Below, piece after piece: positions 32,752 through 35,577 of a DNA stretch of 35,577 bases. The DNA is from Sphingobacteriales bacterium (lineage in GTDB: Bacteria > Bacteroidota > Bacteroidia > Sphingobacteriales > Sphingobacteriaceae). The stretch lies in contig JAQBOG010000037.1 in assembly GCA_028288165.1 (NCBI GenBank), forward strand, positions 1 to 35,577, in the 5' to 3' direction. Position 1 is the first letter of the stretch; each line of letters opens with the position of its first letter. Under the pieces are notes generated by a model. The model made no database searches. It was not told the origin of the DNA and worked only from the letters and a program-made list of their open reading frames with translations. The translations under genes and the position numbers were made by a program.

Positions 32752-34263
32752 TTATTTCTTTTTGATAGAACCTTTAATAATCGGCAATTTCGTAGGCCCA
32801 AAATTCACATTTCTATCTCCGTCCACGGTCAACTCGTTTCCTTCAAATTTAAAACGGAGCTTGATCATTGATTCGGATTCTGTGTATCGAATAGTTAAGC
32901 CGAAAGTGTCATCAGAGACCCAACCGGAAGAGACGGCAATCTTCTTCGTGGTTGAAGGAGGAATAGTTCCGATTATAGAGGTTTCTTGTAATTTCCACTT
33001 ACCCGTTTCCGAAAGGATTTCCTCATTGCCGTTGTTGGTAGCAAACAGCATATTGGTTATTTTTTTGTCAAACGAAAAGGTGATGGATTTTAATCCAAAT
33101 TCGTTGTTTTCTAGCAGGTAAGTGTTTCCTGAAACTTTTTTTGCTACTGTAGAAAAGGCCTTACCCTCAGCAGGAGATATTGTCAGGTTAGCCATTTTGT
33201 TATTTAAGTTCGCCAATGCTGCGGGATTTTCCTTTAACTTTTCTTTACTAAGCGTTGTCAAAAATTTATCGGATATGATGTCCATTACACCCTTGGTATC
33301 ATTTGTACCGCTGGTCATGGCCAATACCATATCAAACTCTGGTAGTATAAAACAAAATTGGCCAAAAGCGCCATCGGCACGATAGCCATATTTGGGATTT
33401 CGCCAAAACTGAAAGCCGTATCCTGAATCCCAATGGCCCAAAGGATCGCTACCATTGGAAACTTGTTTGGACGACGATTGATTAATCCACTCTTCAGAAA
33501 GCAATTGTTTACCATTCCAAACTCCTTTTTGAAGGTAAAGCTGACCAAATTTTGCGATGGATTCTGTGGTAATTGCTAGTCCGAATCCACCCCAATTTAT
33601 CCCAGAACCTTCTCCCCATTGCGGGTTTTTAATGTCTAAGGGTTCAAATAAGCGGGGTTGAAGATAGTCTAGCAATTTTTTTCCTGTAACCTTCTGTATA
33701 ATAGCAGATAACATATACGTAGCGCCGGTATTGTAGATGAACAAGCTTCCAGGCTTTTGTTCTACAGGTAAAGCCAAAAAAGCCTTCACTGGGTTATTGT
33801 CTTTTGGAATAGCCATGGGGCCAAAAGCATCATTCCTTTGCCCTGTAGACATGGTGAGTAGGTCCTTAACCCGCATGTTCTTTAAATTGTCACTTGGATT
33901 TTCGGGCAAATCATTTGGGAAAAATGAAATGACCCGATCATTGATGTTTAAGAGTTTTTCTTGAACGGCAAAGCCAATAGCAGCAGAAGTGAAACTTTTA
34001 CTAAGCGACCAAAGTGTATGCGGATTTTCACGTTTATAGGGATTCCACCACCCTTGTGCTACTAGTTTTCCGTGACGCAATAAAGTAAAACTATGAACAG
34101 AATGTATATCCTTTTCCAGGGAGTTGACAAGCGCATTAATACTCTCGGAAGGGATTCCCTCTTCTTCGGGAGTTGATAGGAGAAAGGCTTTCGGCTGGGC
34201 AAATAAAGTTACAGAAGCGAACAAAAAAGGGAGTAGTAGCAGGGAGATTTTGGTTTTGGTCAT
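32752..34263 (-). CDS. Secreted serine hydrolase, class C beta-lactamase/esterase fold
   Basis: Exported penicillin-binding-fold serine hydrolase of 503 residues. The start at 34263 gives MTKTKISLLLLPFLFASVTL and a cut after FAQ (23); a start 30 bp upstream is less fitting. The active-site SxxK is SLSK (Ser86, Lys89) in HTLWSLSKSFTS, the Tyr motif is IYNTGATYML (Tyr177), and DGAFGQF near residue 300 takes the place of the HTG/KTG box. The last 140 or so residues form an additional beta-rich domain. This group (annotated as beta-lactamase family or 6-aminohexanoate-dimer hydrolase-like) is mostly esterase or amidase; antibiotic hydrolysis should not be assumed. Confidence 0.92.
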   Translation of the reverse strand: MTKTKISLLLLPFLFASVTLFAQPKAFLLSTPEEEGIPSESINALVNSLEKDIHSVHSFTLLRHGKLVAQGWWNPYKRENPHTLWSLSKSFTSAAIGFAVQEKLLNINDRVISFFPNDLPENPSDNLKNMRVKDLLTMSTGQRNDAFGPMAIPKDNNPVKAFLALPVEQKPGSLFIYNTGATYMLSAIIQKVTGKKLLDYLQPRLFEPLDIKNPQWGEGSGINWGGFGLAITTESIAKFGQLYLQKGVWNGKQLLSEEWINQSSSKQVSNGSDPLGHWDSGYGFQFWRNPKYGYRADGAFGQFCFILPEFDMVLAMTSGTNDTKGVMDIISDKFLTTLSKEKLKENPAALANLNNKMANLTISPAEGKAFSTVAKKVSGNTYLLENNEFGLKSITFSFDKKITNMLFATNNGNEEILSETGKWKLQETSIIGTIPPSTTKKIAVSSGWVSDDTFGLTIRYTESESMIKLRFKFEGNELTVDGDRNVNFGPTKLPIIKGSIKKK

Positions 34264-34393
34264 AAGAGGTTTATTTCTCGGAAAAATAAGCAAAAAAGGT
34301 TATTGAAAAGAATTTGCTTTTGTGATGGAAAAGGAAATTCAAGAAGGTCAAAGCGAGATGTTACAACTAGGGATAGCGGTTACTTTGGGCTGA

Positions 34394-34429
34394 AAATTAC
34401 CAAGGAGAATAACTTCGCCTTGGTAATTT
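34394..34429 (-). terminator. Terminator of the secreted ABM-like protein gene
   Basis: A perfect 12-bp stem (AAATTACCAAGG and CCTTGGTAATTT) with a 12-nt loop that can pair further. On the minus strand it ends in AATTTTC. It lies 30 bp beyond the stop of the gene at 34460 and before the serine hydrolase gene. Confidence 0.75.
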
Positions 34430-34459
34430 GTTGAAGGGTATAACACTTAGTTAAATATA

Positions 34460-35179
34460 TTATTTGGAGCCAAGTTCTGGTTTAAAAAATAGCAACTCAG
34501 ACCATTGATGGTCGATCATTTGTTTTATACCAGCTATATACTTGTTCCACTCCTCCTGACTATGAGCTTTAACATAACGGACAGGAAAGGGTTCGCGAAA
34601 ACCTTCTTCTCTTTCCTTCAATCCTTGTTTATAACGAGTTACCACAGCAAACTGCGGCTCCCCGGATGAACTTGCTTCATATACCGCCATGCTTTGATTA
34701 CTTTGTTCCCATACTTTTTTTAATTTGGCAAGTGTTTCAAGCATCTCAGCATAAAAGCCTGGTTTATAAAAAAGATGGGCAACAGAAATCTTATCTGAAT
34801 AATCAGTTAGCTGTACGGTGCTTAGGTCTTTACTGTAAGTGAGATAACTTCTTGAAGTCCTATCAGTTAGTAAAGGTTGTATGGATGTATCCCAATCATC
34901 CGTATGTGCTTTTCCCAGATCACCTCTTTTGTCGGCTGCATCCCAAGTTGTAGGTCCCTCAACAATCTGGTAGCCCCCAGCATCAGGCCCTGTTTCAATG
35001 GTAAAAACCCTCCATTGTACATCACCCTTGTGGTATTTCTGGGCATGAGCGGCAATAGCTTTTTCAAATTGATGTACTTTGTCGGATTTAGGAAAGTAAC
35101 GGTCTACTGTAATTACAGTTTTGTTCTGTGCCAGCGCAAACAATGGCAGCACAAAGATTAGTGCAAAAAACTTTTTCAT
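34460..35179 (-). CDS. Secreted protein with two apparent alpha/beta-barrel (ABM-like) repeats
   Basis: A 239-residue exported protein with signal peptide MKKFFALIFVLPLFALAQ. Two halves look alike in secondary-structure order: strand-helix-strand with TVITVDRYFPKSDKVHQFEK then VQWRVFTIETGPDAGGYQIV in the first (about 22-110), and ISVAHLFYKPGFYAEMLETL then QSMAVYEASSSGEPQFAVVT in the second (about 130-230). This fits tandem ferredoxin-like (dimeric alpha/beta barrel) domains, but sequence identity between halves is low and I recognise no named family. The function is unknown. Transcribed alone, with a strong terminator after it. Confidence 0.82.
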   Translation of the reverse strand: MKKFFALIFVLPLFALAQNKTVITVDRYFPKSDKVHQFEKAIAAHAQKYHKGDVQWRVFTIETGPDAGGYQIVEGPTTWDAADKRGDLGKAHTDDWDTSIQPLLTDRTSRSYLTYSKDLSTVQLTDYSDKISVAHLFYKPGFYAEMLETLAKLKKVWEQSNQSMAVYEASSSGEPQFAVVTRYKQGLKEREEGFREPFPVRYVKAHSQEEWNKYIAGIKQMIDHQWSELLFFKPELGSK

Positions 35180-35453
35180 AATAGTTTGGTTTAAGCCCCT
35201 TCGGCAAAATAGTCGTTCGGGGAAGGTTAAATAAGTAAGGTTCTGTAAACCAATATGTTTTAAACTATATGAAATATTTTTTTAATACTTTTTGCCTTAC
35301 TAATCAAGGTTATGATACAAGGTTTGAAGCGTAAATACCAAATTTGATTAGCGTAGGAGACATGGATATAATGGGAATTTTATTCCAATGGAGCTCAAGA
35401 AAACGAACGATCATAGGTATACAAGCCCCTTTATTCCTAAACCCGGGTGTAAC
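35180..35453. other. Intergenic region at the right end
   Basis: About 270 bases upstream of the secreted-protein gene. A + strand frame at 35359-35496 (43 residues or so) overlaps the partial gene below and is not credible alongside it. No repeat or RNA gene seen. Confidence 0.35.
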
Positions 35454-35577
35454 CTACTGTGTACCCACATCTATTGCCAATCTCCATCCGTAATAGATTG
35501 CATTAAATTTATCTAATCCTCTTTTTAAGACAATAATTCCAGGTTTTCCTTGTGATTCATATCCTTTCCACCCCCCT
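35454..35577 (-). CDS. C-terminal end of a gene cut by the window edge
   Basis: Reading leftward from the edge, the open frame gives GWKGYESQGKPGIIVLKRG then LDKFNAIYYGWRLAIDVGTQ and a TAG stop. About 40 codons without a stop and with balanced composition suggest a real protein end. The family is not recognisable from this piece. Confidence 0.4.
   Translation of the reverse strand, partial: GGWKGYESQGKPGIIVLKRGLDKFNAIYYGWRLAIDVGTQ

Noticed and set aside
32762..33385. Two long + strand frames opposite the serine hydrolase gene
   Set aside because: They are antisense to a gene with clear catalytic motifs and carry no motifs of their own.
1..35577. CRISPR array, rRNA, tRNA or prophage genes
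   Set aside because: No regularly spaced repeats, no rRNA-like or foldable tRNA sequences and no phage structural genes were seen in reading the window.

Overview
The window looks like the chromosome of an AT-rich member of the Bacteroidota, probably a Sphingobacteriales (Pedobacter/Solitalea-like) species. The evidence is a SusC/SusD pair, signal peptides and lipoproteins of the usual Bacteroidota style, an absence of obvious Shine-Dalgarno sites at most genes, and a LytTR regulator with membrane segments. The lineage is inferred from gene content only.

Region 1 (1-11.7 kb, + strand) is a polysaccharide-utilisation locus: SusC transporter, SusD lipoprotein, a decayed fragment of a GH95 fucosidase gene, an intact secreted GH95 fucosidase, a frameshifted small membrane-protein gene whose start lies in a 96-bp tandem duplication, a secreted GH36 alpha-galactosidase closed by a strong terminator, and then a separate lipoprotein amidohydrolase. 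The set fits uptake and trimming of a fucosylated and galactosylated glycan. No PUL regulator lies inside the window.

Region 2 (11.75-16.9 kb) is the most unusual part. Four minus-strand accessory genes (DUF4242 protein, RibD/DHFR-like reductase, cation diffusion facilitator, secreted M20 peptidase) each have, 27-58 bp beyond their 3' end, a + strand repeat of about 100-130 bp that resembles the last two domains (V and VI) of a bacterial group II intron. Three of the copies share an extra segment inside domain V, and all four keep a foldable terminal hairpin although its sequence has diverged. No reverse transcriptase is left. A 25-bp direct repeat lies upstream of both the transporter and the peptidase genes. 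The layout is like a gene-cassette array built around intron ends. Another intron-derived fragment lies at 26.2 kb.

Region 3 (16.9-20.5 kb): a glyoxalase-fold (VOC) protein, a secreted GH13 cyclomaltodextrinase-like amylase, and a divergent membrane-anchored LytTR regulator that may control it.

Region 4 (20.6-28.8 kb, - strand): a tight TolC-MFP-RND efflux operon, a small hypothetical gene, and an OmpR-type response regulator with its sensor kinase, a plausible controller of the pump.

Region 5 (28.8-35.6 kb): about 1 kb with only tiny candidate ORFs, a PAS-PAS sensor that ends after its phosphoacceptor-like helix and has no ATPase domain, a Tat-exported dienelactone hydrolase, two probable gene remnants (a Crp-type HTH tail and an unidentified C-terminus), a secreted class-C-type serine hydrolase, a secreted protein with two apparent alpha/beta-barrel repeats, and the C-terminal end of a gene running off the right edge.
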